Counted from the first letter of the stretch, positions 33,001 to 42,031 are shown. The stretch: 64,000 nucleotides of DNA from Antedon bifida (GCA_963402885.1 OY727094.1:12216501-12280500); one strand, 5' to 3'. Translations and numbers: made by a program. Notes: a model not told the origin generated them from the sequence alone.

Positions 33001-35638
33001 TTTAAAATCACAGTTTTTTCTTTTTTCGTCATTTCCATATTTGTTTCTACAATAGATTCGGGCGTCTTTCCTTCCTAAAAACAAAAATATTTACTTAAAC
33101 AAGCTATTTACAAAGACATATTAATTGATAGACACCAAGATCCAAAACACTACCTCTGTTCTGTAGTAGGCAAGATCTATAAATCCAAACGTAAATAGTA
33201 ATACTATACTAATAATAAGAAAAACTGCTGGCGGATAAACCAACTTTTCTATTTGATATGTAGAAGCAATAAAGAGCAGCAATTTTCTATCGTGTGTTAA
33301 ATTTTCGCCACATACTACACTAAACCCATAATGGGAAGTGGGTCTCTTTATCCCATATTATGAGGAGCTTTTAATGTTTGGATTTGATAAATAAATATAT
33401 GTGCACAGTTGTTTTGACAGAAACCCCTACAATTGTTTATTTGGCTACCACCATAGACCTAACTTTTGTGGTAGTCAAAGTGGTCCTTTAAGAGAGAGGT
33501 TGTGGTCCCTTGAAAGAGGTGGACACTTAAGAAGAGACGTGTGGTCCTTAAGAGAGGTGTATTCTTTAAGAGAGGTGGTCACTTACAAGAGGTGTTCGAT
33601 TATGAGAAGTAGTCCTTTATGAGAGGAGGTGATCCCTTACAAGAGGTAGTCATCTATGAAAGAGCTCCCCTAAGAGAAATGGTTGCTTAAATAAAATGTC
33701 GTTTTAGAAAATTGGTCGCTTATCAGAAGTGGATAGACTGATAGCTAAGTAAAGAGATGCATTTGCACAAATTTACTAACGGTTGTATAAACAAGTATTC
33801 TTGTAAGCCCCTTTAAGGTTTTGTTTCTGTGTTTTTAGTTCATCCTCTTTAATTGGCTACCTAAAGACCTAGACTTTCTAATGCAGAAATTTCTCAAACA
33901 TGCCCACTAAGCTTGCGTGTACAGGGTCTATGTCAGTAATGCACTATCTTTTTAATCAGAAATTTTACAATTTCTGAAGTGGGCTTGGGGCTTTGAATCA
34001 GGTATTCATGTAGTGGAGGGTTTCCATTGTGGAAAAAAAGTCATCATCATGAAGTTTAAATTTTTGTTTGTGAAAGAAGAATGTGAAGTGTGACGCTGTA
34101 TTTATCTTATACTTAAAAATTATTCCATAATTCACATGTGATAAAATAATTTGTTTTAACTATCTTAAATGGTAACGATGTTAATCTCTTTCCAACATAA
34201 TCACTTGAATGCAAATAAAATATAAAACCCATGTTTTCACAATCCTAAACTATAGTAGTCCATTCATTACAATTTTGTGGCAAACCCTATGTTTTCATAC
34301 CCAAATGGCAACATTTAAAGCATTTTAGTGATCAAATTTAGAAATCAAAACACAAGTCACGCTTGAGTGATTTTTGTCCAAAAATTTACCCTTTTTTCTG
34401 GAAATGTTGGGTGCGGAAAAGACGCCAAAAACAACAATAATATTAGGGAATTCATGATTCAACATTTCAATCTTTATCGAATCATTGTTTAATGTGTATT
34501 GTCTTAATTTTAAGTAAAATACATTGTTATTCAGTTTATATTAATCGGCTGTTATAAGTTTGTCACCTCTCAACAAATCAAATGATACATTGGGAGGTTT
34601 TATGAAATCGTGTCCAAACTATACAGGGCGCTATAATATTTTTGAAAAATACATAGACCATAAAAGGGCGCTACTAAAAATGTAAAGGTTTTGGTATTTA
34701 TAATAGTAAATATGGGTATGCCAAATGGCGGAAAATACAATATTTCAATTATTAAACAATACATGAATTTATTACAAACGTTGTGCGGATATTTAGCATA
34801 TTTTCTTTTTCTTCTTATCTAGAGTCTTAATAGAGATTAGAAATATCAGGATATTTTTCTGTATATTTAAAATTGCTTTCGCCATTATCAGCATAGTTGG
34901 GAGGTCTGCTCTTTATAAGTTATTTAACTGAATGATTTAGATTTCAATGTCAATTTCTAGATTGAATTACAAATTGAGAATAATCCTGACATCTGTTACA
35001 AAAATAACATTTACTTATGAAACAGATTGAATTTGGACAAAATTGAGCAAAGTTAGAACATGATATGGTTCATTGGATAACAAATTATGGAAAAAATTCT
35101 TTCTTTCATTCAATTGAGATTCGAGCTGTGCGCATGCATAGATCAATATTGAAATAGAGATGGCTACAGAGTATAATAATAAAGCATAGGTTATAGGATT
35201 AAACGCCCATATTAAATAACTTATATGAAGCATGGGTGGGTGTAGACGGGCACATAATCTCTACCCACTGCCATTACTTCATGATGTCAAAATATCCGAT
35301 AGGTCCAATCTCAGCATAAATTATACAACCCACAATCTTCCTATCAGTTTAAAATCGCTGTAATAGTAGATATTGTCATCTTTGAAGGAATGGTCTTTTA
35401 AATAGGTCTACAAAAAACCACACAATTTAATAATAATTATCATTATTATTAATTATAATAATTTACTAGAGTAGGTGAAAGATTGTTGCCATACAGTATT
35501 TCTGAAAATTGTCTGTATATATATTACCTTATTTTGTGATGTCACTGATGCCCCCTTATTTATGAGACAAGTCACCATTTCTAATGTAGGATCCTTATAT
35601 ATACCAGCCAGATGTGCATGTAGTGGAGTGTTTCCAGC
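17540..35638 (-). CDS. Roco family GTPase: ankyrin - Roc - COR - DED - death domain (5' partial, 17 exons)
   Basis: Seventeen GT-AG exons on the minus strand join in one uninterrupted frame of about 911 codons, with phases matching at every junction: 35528-35638, 32990-33074, 30654-30819, 25330-25430, 24906-24962, 24651-24775, 24243-24332, 23940-24128, 22710-22952, 22321-22515, 22046-22207, 21656-21943, 21366-21446, 21070-21280, 20573-20629, 20148-20192, 17540-18072. Domains in order are an ankyrin repeat (residues about 1-60), a Roc GTPase (about 95-330; P-loop GKEGAGKT, STDGI switch, DYAGQ, THVDK), COR (about 330-700), a Thr/Pro/Ser linker, a DED (about 736-825) and a death domain (about 830-911). 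Roco proteins are cytosolic GTPases that dimerise through COR; death-fold tails recruit apoptosis or immune adaptors. This role is inferred from domains. Upstream ankyrin exons and the start codon are not found. Confidence 0.88.
18073..19292. other. Intron or alternative 3' flank
   Basis: No coding signal beyond chance ORFs. It would be intron for the long isoform and 3' flank for the short one. Confidence 0.5.
19293..19666 (-). CDS. Alternative terminal exon with DED-like domain
   Basis: It opens with acceptor TTTAG and the same phase 1 entry as the exon at 17540-18072, and starts with a matching ELSEDNFKQLIADFAKWF (the other reads ELSEDNYRELLSKVSSWF). A DED-like helical domain follows (NLLAQLSQTNLSVLYDAI), then an unrelated tail of about 40 residues and a stop. 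No good donor is visible, so it is probably an alternative last exon rather than an internal one. The downstream part is partly duplicated at 16085-16375. Confidence 0.65.
20148..20629 (-). CDS. Two small phase 1-1 linker exons (20573-20629, 20148-20192)
   Basis: These exons of 57 and 45 bp encode DTPDTTTTPPLAISSSLSS and DTPTATPLATSSLRT, clearly duplicates of each other. Both are phase 1-1, so either can be included or skipped. The composition fits a flexible, possibly phosphorylated or glycosylated linker between COR and the death-fold tail. Confidence 0.75.
21070..21446 (-). CDS. Two Roco exons (21366-21446, 21070-21280): post-COR, Cys-rich
   Basis: The first exon has 27 codons. The second encodes a Cys/His-rich segment, YNLCVLCSACNPAEKPHLHS then LKRCLEQDF, with CxxCxxC and HxH that might bind a metal. 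It ends in phase 1, opening the series of phase 1 exons that builds the tail. Confidence 0.8.
21656..21943 (-). CDS. Roco exon: C-terminal COR
   Basis: 288 bp, phase 0-0. Encodes NRIFLVPSRMKTE then TPTDFLPNAVYNTLVVAF, matching the FlvPs...lP...f.rlv pattern of COR. Confidence 0.86.
22046..22515 (-). CDS. Two Roco exons (22321-22515, 22046-22207): N-terminal COR
   Basis: The first encodes GLVTAIAYLNDIGIILH, the winged-helix segment of COR in which L..LG.I.. is typical. The second encodes RLLRYLWEQELEEDPHRFEI then MKTFGLLFEKSE, matching the LL..lL..fgl pattern that follows. Both are phase 0-0 with GT-AG borders. The bases between 22208 and 22320 are intron. Confidence 0.86.
22710..22952 (-). 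CDS. Roco exon: Roc C-terminus to COR
   Basis: 243 bp, phase 0-0. Encodes HVDREMYMVDNTMKSPEGIT and then VPVKWVNLQESLQRIGETK, the Roc-COR junction signature (VP..W..L...L). Confidence 0.88.
22953..23939. other. Roco intron
   Basis: About 1 kb of intron. The pair cattttggatttttgt and gccatcttggattttgt (about 23158-23200) resembles YY1-type sites in the other strand; otherwise nothing recognised. Confidence 0.5.
23940..24128 (-). CDS. Roco exon: Roc G4 (THVDK)
   Basis: 189 bp, phase 0-0. Encodes FWVRSIYEHTVQHG and then PPICLVATHVDKLSG; THVD is the Roco version of the guanine-specificity motif (THxD in LRRK-type Roc). Confidence 0.9.
24243..24332 (-). CDS. Roco exon: Roc core strand
   Basis: 90 bp, phase 0-0. 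Encodes FFLTNTVSYCVAFNVMDNLD, the hydrophobic strand that follows the DxxG motif in Roc domains. Confidence 0.88.
24651..24775 (-). CDS. Roco exon: Roc G3 (WDYAGQ)
   Basis: 125 bp. Encodes VSDITSVWDYAGQLDYYITH. DYAGQ is the DxxG magnesium/gamma-phosphate motif. Confidence 0.9.
24906..24962 (-). CDS. Roco exon: short Roc insert
   Basis: 57 bp, phase 1-1. Encodes KQIPSHALGEMVDKRLKE. It lies between switch I and the DxxG motif; being phase-symmetric it could be skipped without breaking the frame. Confidence 0.75.
25330..25430 (-). CDS. Roco exon: Roc switch I
   Basis: 101 bp. Encodes FNSAEQSTDGIVTTTVFQAK; STDGI matches the switch I Thr region of Roco proteins. It joins the P-loop exon across a split Arg codon and a 5.2-kb intron loaded with transposons. 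Confidence 0.88.
25743..25947 (+). mobile_element. Gypsy 5' LTR and primer-binding site
   Basis: TGTAGTATGCAC at the left and cgaca at 25924-25928 give TG...CA ends about 186 bp apart, followed by one base and the TGGCGACGAGGATACAGG priming site. The left end is inferred from the TG rule because no second LTR exists for comparison. Confidence 0.55.
26010..26744 (+). pseudogene. Gypsy gag, 5' part
   Basis: The first frame (ATG 26091) includes FEEFNDQDGDIDTYVDRLEQ and YFVALDI, typical of retrotransposon Gag capsid. It shifts frame near 26366 and has an in-frame stop in the next piece near 26474. The continuing piece (26476 on) runs to a zinc knuckle CDRCGMNNHT, where the insertion at 26745 falls. 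Confidence 0.82.
26745..28774. mobile_element. Inserted DNA element with inverted ends, carrying a LINE fragment
   Basis: The ends are inverted (left CAGGCCCGTATACAG, right complement CAGGCCCGTATCCAG), and cacaag is duplicated on both sides (26739-26744, 28775-28780). The terminal sequence looks hAT-like, but hAT makes 8-bp duplications and only 6 match here. GC-rich terminal DNA (gcgagcgaagcgagc) differs from the surroundings. The interior carries a non-LTR RT fragment, so either a LINE jumped into the DNA element or the element captured it. Confidence 0.7.
27240..28562 (+). pseudogene. Jockey/CR1-group LINE reverse transcriptase fragment
   Basis: The segments are IPAAWKDATITPIFKNYDPS; then, after a deletion, NILTKHQHGFRTNRSCLTQF, VIYLDCRKAFDTVPH, FSGVPQGTVIGPALF and LFADDAKIF. 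A frame change near 27785 leads to the C-terminal half (EKDLGVYVTSDFKVSTQVSK, VMEYAVQAWSPYLQQDINK). The FADD catalytic pair is intact. It lacks endonuclease and ORF1, and the reading frame changes at least twice. Ends near 28560 with an AT-rich tail. Confidence 0.88.
28775..29037 (+). pseudogene. Gypsy gag, 3' part with zinc knuckles
   Basis: It resumes at the base where the insertion ends. The last Cys of the first CCHC knuckle (…DTC) and the second knuckle (CFKCN … GHLKSEC) follow, with a frame change inside the second. It leads directly into protease. Confidence 0.75.
29027..29700 (+). pseudogene. Gypsy protease and N-terminal reverse transcriptase
   Basis: A 220-codon frame begins with an aspartic protease (FEVDTGAAVSIIGF; catalytic DTG). 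After LLGRTWL the RT N-terminus follows (FSQWATPLVCIPKADGGDYK, NPSLNCDQYPIPT). It stops at 29687 by a one-base shift, just before the inverted-repeat element that truncates it. Catalytic RT, RNase H and integrase are missing. Confidence 0.85.
29701..29990. mobile_element. Inverted-repeat (MITE-like) element of gcattcgaatgc words
   Basis: The left arm (29701-29754) and right arm (about 29932-29984) are inverted copies of about 54 bp, both built of cattcgaatgct-like words. It abuts the broken gypsy RT and probably marks the truncation point. Confidence 0.7.
30098..30480. repeat. 51-bp minisatellite
   Basis: About seven units of 51 bases (anchor accattcaaaatatctccct; starts at 30149, 30200 and so on) contain gaatgctaccaatgttcttagc and its variants (imperfect palindrome). 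The words match the neighbouring inverted-repeat element, suggesting amplification from its end. Confidence 0.85.
30654..30819 (-). CDS. Roco exon: start of Roc with P-loop
   Basis: This exon is 166 bp. It encodes LVPAEIRARGKHAIKIYKEE and then MFLGKEGAGKTSCVKAMVGE, whose GKEGAGKT is the Walker A/G1 motif of Roc. The acceptor is ATAATAG and the donor GTAAAA. Confidence 0.9.
30915..31290 (+). pseudogene. Second copy of the orphan leader and ORF
   Basis: The inverted relative of 14280-14605. Here the leader is itself open, with ERYVLTFGTLMFIEGP and MIGYVTFLNFKDKHLKKAKK before a stop. A second ORF then starts at ATG 31134 (MAGSTNTMPGRQIKTVFSLG) and ends at a stop near 31287. It lies within a Roco intron and no domain is assigned. 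The PHMIGYVTF stretch faintly recalls the HLQGY-type motif of replication initiators, but no other motif of that family is visible. Confidence 0.4.
31800..31965 (+). mobile_element. CR1/L2-like LINE 3' tail
   Basis: A segment containing acaccaatatggtgattcaa ends with aaataaagttg and a (tta)n microsatellite, the usual 3' terminus of these LINEs. No ORF is attached. Confidence 0.6.
31966..32989. other. Roco intron
   Basis: No feature recognised. A 73-codon minus ORF (32114-32335) has no known motif and is treated as chance. Confidence 0.45.
32990..33074 (-). CDS. Roco exon: end of ankyrin repeat
   Basis: This exon is 85 bp, phase 0-1, and encodes EGKTPESIVETNMEMTKKEK plus a short tail. It continues directly from SQNK of the previous exon to complete an ankyrin repeat. 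The donor is GTAAGT. Confidence 0.8.
33154..33319 (-). other. Candidate exon with a membrane-spanning segment
   Basis: An open minus-strand stretch lies between a possible acceptor (TTTAG) and donor (GTAGTG). It reads KLLLFIASTYQIEKLVYPP then AVFLIISIVLLFTFGFIDLA, one strong hydrophobic helix. Its entry phase does not fit the preceding ankyrin exon, and the neighbouring exons join naturally without it. It could be an alternative exon, part of an unrelated transcript, or chance. Confidence 0.25.
33475..33775. mobile_element. Diverged foldback arm in Roco intron
   Basis: Purine-rich units (ttaagagaggtg, gattatgagaag) followed by gactgatagctaagtaaag match the inner arm of the element at 2950-3960. 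Only one arm is visible. Weaker relics with cattagct words are at about 20030-20110 and 20461-20520. Confidence 0.6.
33945..34031 (-). pseudogene. Dead duplicate of the ankyrin exon
   Basis: The minus strand reads GNPPLHEYLIQSPKPTSEIV then KFLIKK and a stop, aligning with GNTPLHAHLAGIYKDPTLEM in the exon at 35528-35638. The acceptor AG is lost (TTTCCACAATGG against TTTCCAGGCTGG). This is an ankyrin-exon duplication that decayed in the intron. Confidence 0.65.
34060..35527. other. Roco intron
   Basis: AT-rich, no supported exon between the dead ankyrin exon and the live one. Confidence 0.45.
35528..35638 (-). CDS. Roco exon: ankyrin repeat
   Basis: This exon is 111 bp, phase 0-0. It encodes AGNTPLHAHLAGIYKDPTLE through LINKGASVTSQNK, a canonical ankyrin repeat with the TPLH turn. 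The acceptor is CTTTCCAG and the donor GTAATA. It is the most 5' exon I can recognise; more repeats should lie upstream. Confidence 0.85.
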
Positions 35639-37540
35639 CTGGAAAGAGGTCATAATCATCAGGTTTTAAAATACTGATTAAAAAATGTTACATTGGTATT
35701 CTGTCACATGACAATTTTATTCCTAACTCTTTTATAGCAGACATAAAAACTGACAAACTAACTAACTTTTGTAAATGTACTACCTCTGACACATTTTACA
35801 AATTATATATTTATACCATGTGCATATTTATACTATGTTCAGACATATCATTTTAATGATATTTTTTTATGAAAATTATAATATACAAAAATATCCCAAA
35901 GTGAAAATAATTTTAGATCAGGAATATATGCCTTTCTCAGTTCCAATATAAAAAAACAATATATATATATATTTTTTGATTTTTTAAAATACAATATTGG
36001 AGGTTGCACTGATATGTTATACAGTATCATTAATTGATGAAAAGTGTTACTGTAATAGTAGACCAAAATAATAAATAATTGGTCATTATCACTGGCAAGC
36101 CCAATAAACTATACTGTTGTGACCATTAACAAGTCAGAACTATATTTGATCTTGATCTACCTAAAAAAATAATTGATTTTGAATAAAGGTTATACATTAG
36201 GATAACACAATTCAACAACATTTGTATTTATTAATAAATATTTCAGTGATACTCATTAATATCCTGAGCATTCTAATTCTGAGTTCAAACTTATGCATAT
36301 TTGATCTTGATGAAAACAGTGTTTTCAGATGAGCTTCATAAATTTTGGAAAGTTTTCTTTCTGTTTCCCCAACATAACCGCATCTCTATTTAGAGCGGGG
36401 CATGGTCTCTTTCTTGATAAAAATAGTTTCTATAATATTGAACTGAAAAGAGTTTATCTTCTCTGCACAACATAGAAACATTGTAAGATGTTTTATTCTT
36501 TAATCCGTTCATCTTGTTTAGTTTCACAAACATAAACCACGACGACAACAACAAAATTAACAACTAAAATTATAAATCAAATGATAATAGGGAAATGATG
36601 TGATCACATTCAATCAAACTGTACTTTAAAGCGTATGAATCTAGCAACAGATATCAAATGATCCGATCATCAGCACCCGTCTTTGTGTGAGCTCTACTGA
36701 CGAACAGATTTCAACTTCACCGAGACGTAGTTAAACTTAAAAATGCAAGAATTGCAAATTAAGTCTCATTTTCTATTTTTTAAAGTAGGCTATGCACGAA
36801 TGTTTGCGGTCAGTAACTTTCATTGTAACAAAAATAAATACAGAATATTTTACACTACTGTATATTTTAAATACACTTTAGGTGTATCGTCCGTAATCTG
36901 AAGTTAAAAAAGCAAGTACACATTATTTATGAATTCGAAAGTATTGCTAGAACATATTAAATTGAAAAGAATTTTGAAAATTATGGATGTCCGTAGATAT
37001 GCAAATAATAAATATTATTATTTAAATTAATAATTACCGTACAGTACAAAAAAATGTTTCCTATAGTAGTAGCCATTTATAACTGAAATATACAAAACAA
37101 ATAAGATACAAAATGTGACGCTTTTATTATCTTTACATGTAATTAGGAAGCTTACGGAAGAATTATAAATTACTCCATGTAATACTATATATACATTAAG
37201 AATAATATAATAGGCAAAGTATGTTTGTGCGTATAGAGTACAAGGGGAAAAAACGTAAACATACATAAAACAGTGATGAAAAACAGGATGAACCAGGAGG
37301 TAAATTTTTATTGAAATTTGTCAAGGTGATTATTGATTAAGGTTGTGGGAAGTGAATTAAGTAAACTAAAACATTTAGTAACTACAATAAAAAGAATAGT
37401 CAATGTGAAATAGGGTTAACAATGCAATCAGCATGTATTAGTTGCCATAATGCATTTAAAATCAAAATCAGAAAGTCGTTAAAATAAAAGTTGATATGGT
37501 TTAATTGATTTATTTTAATTAATATAATTAATATACTTGG
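35639..37540. other. Upstream of last recognised Roco exon
   Basis: No exon recognised. A less AT-rich patch at about 36620-36740 could hold a promoter or non-coding first exon of the Roco gene, but there is no firm signal. Confidence 0.35.
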
Positions 37541-38152
37541 TTCGGGTTGCAACCAATACAGACGTGTTGAGCGAGAGCTCCCTAAGCCTGATTAACACAT
37601 ACCACAGCCAACCGGATTTAACCGACCTTACGCGGTAATTGTGAACAACAACTAGGCAAACCAGTAACCGATGACAGTTCGAATTTACGGGGTAGGATCA
37701 TTCTAAAACGTGATCAAGGCCTATCATAAAGGATCTATACCATAATCAACACTATTAAGGATATTTTAATTATATTTGTGGAGAAAACAGACGTTTTTGG
37801 ATTGTGATCTAGGGAGATTTGCAGTAACGCCAAGTCATCAACTTTTCAACACATTCAGGACTTATATCGGTGAGTTATTTATATAATACAGCTCAATACT
37901 GATCCCAAATAAGACCCAGCAATTGAACAATAAGCACACGATAACGATTATATTTGAACTTAGCGCCATATAACAGCCACACCCTTTAAAGTGATCAGCT
38001 TTGTTTACGTCTCAACGAGTGACGTCACGCACAACACCTGTTACGATTATTGTTATTTTCCCATTAAAGCAAAGGTGAATTGCCGGTAATCTGCTTATAA
38101 TAGAGGTCCACTAAATATTATATTATAAGTTATCGAGCAAATAGAGCATAGG

Positions 38153-38728
38153 ATGGTAGACTTAGAAAGGGAGAATGAGGAGCTCAAAAAGACAAACACA
38201 CGCCTTATGACAAAGGTTGATAATATTGAAGGACAAAGTAGAAGGAATAATCTGATATTTTATGGTCTCAACGAAAAGGGGAACGAGAATTGGGACGAAA
38301 GTGAGAAACAAATTAGATCATACGTAAAAGATAAATGCGGAATACGCACTGAATTGTTAATTGAAAGAGCCCATCGACTGAAAACGAAATCAAAACCAAG
38401 ACCAATAATCGTCAAATTTGAAAAATACAAACAAAAAGAAGAAGTGTTAGCAAAAGCTAGACAGATTTCAAAGGAAAGAAGGACGAACGATAGCCAACGA
38501 ACGAATGAAGAAACACAAGGACATACCAGACGAGACATAATCAGTGTTAGTGAAGACTTCACATACAGAGTACGGAACATAAAAAAGAAATTGATAGAAC
38601 TAATTAAAAAAGAAAAACAATCATGGAAACTATGCAAACTAAGTTTTGATAAAGCATATATAGATGGTGACACATACACATACGATGAGGAACATGAAGT
38701 ATATGTCAAACTGAACAAAGGAAAATGA
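38153..38728 (+). CDS. LINE ORF1 protein (L1 type)
   Basis: 191 codons, intact. An N-terminal coiled coil (VDLERENEELKKTNTRLM) is followed by an RRM-like core with RRNNLIFYGLNEKG, LIERAHRLKTKSKPRPIIVK, and a C-terminal domain. This order matches L1 ORF1 RNA-binding chaperones, which coat LINE RNA. It is shorter than vertebrate L1 ORF1. It is the only intact frame of this element. Confidence 0.82.
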   Translation: MVDLERENEELKKTNTRLMTKVDNIEGQSRRNNLIFYGLNEKGNENWDESEKQIRSYVKDKCGIRTELLIERAHRLKTKSKPRPIIVKFEKYKQKEEVLAKARQISKERRTNDSQRTNEETQGHTRRDIISVSEDFTYRVRNIKKKLIELIKKEKQSWKLCKLSFDKAYIDGDTYTYDEEHEVYVKLNKGK

Positions 38729-38807
38729 GAATTAGGTCAAGGCCCTAAAAACAATTTTGTTCATGCAATTAATCAGGGAAAACAAAACAATTACATCAAG
38801 CAGGTAA

Positions 38808-39400
38808 AATGTCTCGCATGGAATATCAATGGCATTCAAGACACATTTAAAGACTCGCAATTTATAGATTATGTACGTAACTTTGATATTTTTAGTTTAA
38901 GTGAAACATGGGCAAAGTATGAGCAATGTTATAATATTAATGGATATGATTGCATTTGGAAGATCCCAGAAAAAAAATCAAATTTAGGTAGAAACACAGG
39001 AGGTATGTTTGTATACTTTAAAAATAACATTCCCATTAAGGAATTACCAAGTTTATCGAAAAACTTAATCTGGTTAAAATTATTAATTAATCATTCAACA
39101 AATATCATTATCGCATTTGTATATAGGCCACCAATGGGATCCACATATGCAATCGAGAATTTTTATGATATTCTTTCTAACGAACTTGTTAAATTCAACG
39201 CTAAATATGATTGCCCAATTTTGATAGCAGGTGACCTAAATGGCAGAACAGGGACAGAGAAAGACTATATTCACAATGATAATAATCCCGCTGAACGGAA
39301 TGATTTAAATATCAATGACAACGAACAACTAGAAATAAGACATAATGTAGATATTACGGTAAATAAATGGTAATGAGATTCTTGATTTTTGCAAAGAAAC
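38808..39400 (+). pseudogene. LINE ORF2 endonuclease
   Basis: The frame reads VKCLAWNINGIQDTFKDSQF, then FDIFSLSETWAKYE and PILIAGDLNGRTG, the Asn, Glu and GDxN catalytic signatures of apurinic-type LINE endonucleases. It shifts frame near 39370 (the text resumes as NEILDFCKETGMQ in another frame), and the end of the domain is lost. Confidence 0.82.
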
Positions 39401-40260
39401 CGGCATGCAAATGAAAAAAAAAAATTTGAAAATACTGAATTTAATAATCTTTATAATAATAATAATGAAAATGATAATTTTAAAACGCTAAATAAATATC
39501 AATGGAAAGAAAACTATAAAGACACATTTAGGGCACGTTGGGAACATGAAACAGTCGAGAAGTTGGACAACAGTTTCATGAGCGCAATAATTCAAAACAA
39601 AATCGACGAGGCTGTAACATGTCTTCAAAAAAGTTTTGAATACACTTGTAGCGGAATATGTAAAGTATTTACACATTTTACCGCTAATACCACTATTCGA
39701 AATGTTAAGAAAACAAATAACTGGTTTGATGGCGAATGCCTTACTTTAAAAAAAAGATTTAAAAAAAGAATTGAATAAAGCTTTAACTTTAAGAAATAAA
39801 GATCAACATAATTCATTTAATAATTATATCAAACTTAAAAAGGAATATAAAAAAACAATAGGACAAAAGAAATATAACCAATCAAAAACAAAAATGTAAC
39901 GAAATTTTAATAACAGCCAGTAATAGGAGGTCAAAATTAAAAACTCATAAACAAACAATAACTTCTGAAATAACAATTAACAGGTGGCGAGATCATTTCC
40001 AATCATTGTTTGAACCCCCCGAGCCAGTTAACAAAGTTACAGACGAAATAGTACATAACATTATTAACGAAAACGATAACCTCAATTCAGAAATTGACTT
40101 GGGTGAAATCAAACAAGCATTGAAAATGCAGAAATCAGAAAAATCTCCTGGTATGGTATGTTTTTAGAATATTTTAAATGCACCCAATTTATTATTTGAT
40201 AATCTAAAACTTATTTTTAATTCAATTTGATTTGTATGTAAGATATAAGGGCCAGAGAGC
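39401..40260 (+). pseudogene. LINE ORF2 linker between endonuclease and RT
   Basis: Open pieces in changing frames (39389-39778, then ITINRWRDHFQSLFEPPEPV near 39970) are typical of the L1 ORF2 linker. It breaks off after KSEKSPGM at about 40155, where sequence copied from the element's own 3' end follows. Confidence 0.7.
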
Positions 40261-41648
40261 ATGATAATTCCTATTTACAAAAAGGGTAAAAAGAATAAGC
40301 CAGAAAATTACAGAGGCATTGCTCTTATTCTGATACTTGGCAAAATTTTGTTACACATCCTTAAATCAAGATTAGACCACTTCACTGAAAATAACAACAT
40401 TATTTATCAAGAGCAAGCAGGTTTTCGTAAGGGTTTTCGCACATTCGACAATATTTTTATTTTAAATAGTATCATTGCAAAATATTTAAGTAAAAAACGA
40501 GGCAGGGAGCTGTTTCATTGATCTCAAGCGTGCCTTCGATAGTATAAATCATAGTTTTCTTTTACTTAAATTAAAACGAATAGGTGTAAATGGTAATATG
40601 TACAATATAATTCAGTCTATGTATAACAATTTGTCTGCACATGTAAAAATTGGTAACAAAGAAAACATTTCCATTTGACTGTTCTATTGGAATACAACGA
40701 GGTTCACCTTTATCCTCTTTACTTTTCAACATATTTATGAATGATTTAAGTTATGATCTAAATCAGAGTAGAGATAGCGACAAAATACAAGTTGAAGACA
40801 GCTTTATCAATCATTTATTATACGCTGATGACTTAGTATTATTTGGAGATACGGTAAGGGGCTTACAAATTTTAATAAATAAACTCGAACATTTTTGTGA
40901 CACATGGGGTCTCAGTGTAAACATAAATAAATCAAAAATAATGGTATTTAAAAAGGGTGGGAAACTAAAATATTTTGAAAAATGGTATTACAGGAACATT
41001 CAAATGGAGGTTGTTACGACTTATAATTATTTAGTGGTATTTAGTTCAAATGGCCAGTGGAACAAAGCACTTGAATATAATTGTCAAAAAGCAAACAACG
41101 CGTTATTTTCCGTTAAATCTTTTATTAGTCGAAATATGAAATATTTACCAGAAAATACATGGAATTATATTTTTGACACAAAAATATTACCAATTTTAAT
41201 TTACGGCAGTGAAATATGGGGATTTTCTAACCAAATAATTATTAATAATTTCCACACGCGTTTTGCTAGGTTTATTTTGAACATTGGAAAAAGTGCCCCT
41301 AGCGCAGCCGTAACTACAGAATTAGGGTTTAGGGTCAGAGTTTCCTTGCATGTCGATTGTTTAATTTCAATTATTCGTTTTTGGTTGCATATTATTGACA
41401 TGGATAAAAATAGATTTATTTTTAAATGTTACAGTTTTCAGTTAAGAAAAATTAACAGAAATGAATTTTTCTGGGCTAGTCAGGTAAAACATTTACTTTG
41501 TTCAACTGGCTTTGGTTATGTTTGGTACAATCAAATGATTGAAGACAAGAAATTATTTATTAATGAATTTAAATTACGACTGATTGATTTAGAAAAACAA
41601 AAATATTTTGAACAATTTTCTTTCTTTCTTTTTTTCATTCAAATCTAA
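40261..41648 (+). pseudogene. LINE ORF2 reverse transcriptase
   Basis: IIPIYKKGKKNKPENYRGIA starts the fingers; IDLKRAFDSINHSFLL (another frame) and GIQRGSPLSSLLFNIFMNDL lead to LLYADDLVLFGD with the catalytic YADD at 40821-40832. The thumb region (ILPILIYGSEIWGFSNQ) follows. Frame changes occur near 40521 and 40660. Confidence 0.88.
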
Positions 41649-41692
41649 AATATTTTAAGTTTTTTAAAACGAAAATTGAAATAAGTTATCAT

Positions 41693-42031
41693 TTGTTACA
41701 CTTAAAAGATTGGAAACGTAAAAATATATTCACAAAATATCGTTTAGGAGTGTTAGATTTGGAAATAGAAAAGGGAAGATGGAACAAAATCCCACTTCAA
41801 AACCGTTTATGTAAATTATGCAATATGAATTCTATTGAAGACGAATTTCATTTTATTTTAGTTTGTCCATATTATTCCGAACTCAGAAACTTATATATTC
41901 CTAATTTTTATCACACGTTTCCTTGTTTAAATAAGTTTTATTTTTTAATGTGCAACACTAGAGTAGTTTATCTAGCTTACGAAAATAGAAAATATTATTT
42001 TGCAACCCAACCAGAAAATATTATTGTATGA
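41693..42031 (+). pseudogene. LINE ORF2 C-terminal Cys/His domain
   Basis: It encodes CKLCNMNSIEDEFHFILVCP, the CxxC...H...C pattern at the end of L1-type ORF2. A short frame break separates it from the RT. Confidence 0.75.

Noticed and set aside
38260-38718. 152-codon minus-strand ORF
   Set aside because: Complement of the LINE ORF1, which has clear domain structure on the plus strand.
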